Shown here: one piece after another, positions 62,661 through 64,000 of the stretch
Layout of the letters: each line of letters starts with the position of its first letter
How positions within the stretch are numbered: the first letter of the stretch is position 1
Assembly (NCBI GenBank): GCA_964568145.1
Contig: CAZMOZ010000005.1
Location: 62,001-126,000, forward strand
Length of the DNA stretch: 64,000 nt
Direction: 5' to 3'
DNA from: DSVZ01 sp964568145
Lineage (GTDB): Bacteria; Verrucomicrobiota; Verrucomicrobiia; Limisphaerales; J093
Notes under the pieces: model-generated
The model's database searches: none
What the model was told of the DNA's origin: nothing
Seen by the model: only the letters and a program-made list of their open reading frames with translations
Position numbers and translations under genes: made by a program

Positions 62661-64000
62661 CTACTCGCTGATGACCAGCACGTCGTGAATTTCGACCGGC
62701 GGCAGTGTGAGCCGCAGTTCGCCGTCGCGGTAGCCAAAGCGCTGGAGGCGCCCGCCGGGCTCGAGCGTGACGGACTTCGGTTTGCGGTCCAGGCGCACGC
62801 CCACCTGCAATGGGCCGATCGGAGGGATTTCGTCGAAGACGTGCACCTTCGTGTCGGCGTGCGGCCCGGCGGTGTTCACCAGATTCACCAGCAGCTTGCC
62901 GTGGTTGCGCATCACGGACACGTCCACCCGGTGCGAACCAGTCACCGAGACCAGCGGCTTGGGGAACAACTCGTCCACCAGCGCGTCGAGGAAGTCGCGG
63001 GCAGTCGGGGTGCGCGCCTTGAGATAACGGTCGCCGAACGCAAACCAGATCGTGGCCAGGCGCCCCGCGCCGAGCGGGGCGACGGTGGCCGCCGGCACGG
63101 ACGGATTGCGCGGGTCGTCCTGGGTGTGCAACTGGCCGACCACGCGGCTGCTGGCGGCCGGGCGCACCGGCTGGACCAGCGCGTGCAGGCCCGCCAGCCA
63201 GCCGTTGTGGGCGAGGAAACGCGCGCCGGCGGCGGGCTGACCTTCGAGGGTGTCGCCGGTTTCCGCGGCGAACAGCGCGCCGGCCTTGGGCCCAACCACG
63301 AGTAGGCTGCCACCGGCCTTCACGTAGGCCACGAGTTCCTCGCGAAACGCGGGCTCGAGGTAGTCCCACTCCGGGATGACGATGAGCGGCCAGCGGTTCA
63401 TGCGGCCGGCCAGGTGGTGTTCGCTGACGATCTCGACGGAATTCTGGCCTTCGAGCAGCGCCTGCAGGATGCCGCGCAGCGCCTGGATGCCTTCGCTGCC
63501 CCACGGCGCGAACAGGCGCGGGCTGCTCCGGTAGTGCGCCGCGCGCGAGTAAAGCAGCGCGACCTGCGGCACGGCCTCGGCGCGGTGGCAGATCGCCTGG
63601 CGCGCGCGGCAAAACCGGGCCACTTCCGCCATGAGCTTCATCTGCCAGTCGTAGATCGAGCCGTCGCGCTTCTGCCGGAAGTAGGCCTGGTAGCCGCCGC
63701 CCTGGGCCAGCACGATGGCGGCCTCCTGGGAAAGCTGGGTGACAGACTTCAGGCTGCGCGCCAGCTCGTCCTGCGGGCCGGTGAACGACCAGGACATCAG
63801 GTCCCAGGGCTTGCCCTGGTTTTGCAGGCAGCGGGCCGAGAAACGCGCCGAGTTCAGGCTGTCCTGCGGCGAGAAGTCGCCGGACAGGAACGCGACCCCG
63901 GCGGTCACCGGTTCGGGCATGTGGTCGCTGAAGGCCCAGTTGCTGGCGATCTCGAAGTCGGGATGGGTGCGCTTGAGTTGGGCGAGGTAGTGGCGGAGGT
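62661..64000 (-). CDS. Glycoside-hydrolase-like protein with GATase-like domain (N-terminus outside window)
   Basis: The frame is open to the right edge (about 446 residues visible) and ends at TAG 62661-62663. The visible part begins within a likely catalytic barrel (HPDFEIASNWAFSDHMPEPV, GKPWDLMSWSFTGPQDELAR). A Rossmann-like domain resembling the beta-galactosidase trimerisation/GATase-like module follows (PQVALLYSRAAHYRSSPRLF; RWPLIVIPEWDYLEPAFREE; GGSLLVVGPKAGALFAAE). A beta domain ends the protein (RVDVSVMRNHGKLLVNLVNT; LPPVEIHDVLVISE). The layout fits the putative GHL6/GH42-like hydrolases common in Planctomycetes and Verrucomicrobia. Substrate unknown. Beginning is missing, so catalytic residues cannot be checked. 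Confidence 0.75.
   Translation of the reverse strand, partial: LRHYLAQLKRTHPDFEIASNWAFSDHMPEPVTAGVAFLSGDFSPQDSLNSARFSARCLQNQGKPWDLMSWSFTGPQDELARSLKSVTQLSQEAAIVLAQGGGYQAYFRQKRDGSIYDWQMKLMAEVARFCRARQAICHRAEAVPQVALLYSRAAHYRSSPRLFAPWGSEGIQALRGILQALLEGQNSVEIVSEHHLAGRMNRWPLIVIPEWDYLEPAFREELVAYVKAGGSLLVVGPKAGALFAAETGDTLEGQPAAGARFLAHNGWLAGLHALVQPVRPAASSRVVGQLHTQDDPRNPSVPAATVAPLGAGRLATIWFAFGDRYLKARTPTARDFLDALVDELFPKPLVSVTGSHRVDVSVMRNHGKLLVNLVNTAGPHADTKVHVFDEIPPIGPLQVGVRLDRKPKSVTLEPGGRLQRFGYRDGELRLTLPPVEIHDVLVISE

Noticed and set aside
1..64000. tRNA and rRNA genes
   Set aside because: No cloverleaf with a convincing GTTCGA arm and no conserved rRNA stretch was seen while reading either strand; a covariance-model search would be decisive.

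Overview
The window is a 64 kb piece of a GC-rich bacterial chromosome that looks like Verrucomicrobiota, probably the Limisphaerales/Pedosphaera side. This is inferred from gene style, with no marker-gene placement. The clues are large secreted repeat proteins ending in FYRL-type tails, a pseudopilin with an FTLIELLVVIAIIAIL leader, a sulfatase, a GH29 fucosidase, a FucP transporter, PQQ propeller and FAD oxidoreductase families, and spacers full of short degenerate repeats. No rRNA, tRNA, CRISPR array, prophage or intact insertion sequence was recognised.

Layout. 1-1436: LolCDE/MacB-type ABC exporter genes, cut by the window edge. 1738-6018: giant secreted FN3/PD40 protein split by an in-frame TAG. 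6139-7584: sulfatase. 8049-9987: secretin-N-like protein, ECF sigma factor and a membrane protein that may be its anti-sigma. 10262-11596: purB. 11675-12480: two hsdS 3'-end remnants around a low-GC hypothetical gene. 12562-24393: MFS transporter, alpha-L-fucosidase, two secreted structural proteins, FAD oxidoreductase, FucP. 24590-24816: MITE-like element. 25115-27417: hsdM stub and broken GmrSD-type DUF262 gene. 27881-32698: metal-uptake operon (outer-membrane protein, membrane-anchored DtxR-FeoA fusion, split FeoB) divergent from mntR, with a palindromic operator candidate between them. 32893-36062: coiled-coil protein plus polytopic membrane protein. 36510-37856: SdrD-B-domain secreted protein. 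38487-41011: mpl and a pseudopilin. 41040-42767: HEAT-repeat protein. 42988-43530: dead toxin-antitoxin pair. 43690-46069: LytS/LytTR two-component system and a small membrane protein. 46341-48191: MsbA-like exporter. 48303-55674: beta-helix protein, PfpI protein, lipoprotein with a possible Cys-His-Asp triad, DUF11-type lipoprotein. 55945-59341: TIM-barrel isomerase-like protein, quinone oxidoreductase, PQQ propeller. 59394-59626: second MITE-like copy. 59691-62419: clpS, DUF2017-like gene, FHA protein, hemB. 62661-64000: 3' part of a glycoside-hydrolase-like gene.

Three themes stand out. First, sulfatase, fucosidase, fucose permease and a terminal hydrolase-like gene suggest use of sulfated, fucose-containing glycans. 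Second, every recognisable defence gene (hsdS twice, hsdM, DUF262, toxin-antitoxin) is broken, while long housekeeping and surface genes are open. Three in-frame TAG codons in the window each fit a CAG (Gln) ancestor. Third, non-coding repeats are abundant: a two-copy element of about 230 bp with terminal inverted repeats, a GGGCTCGA-GGAGTCTCGCCCC family, several palindromes and TCCGAAA-type micro-repeats, one of which appears to have become protein-coding sequence.
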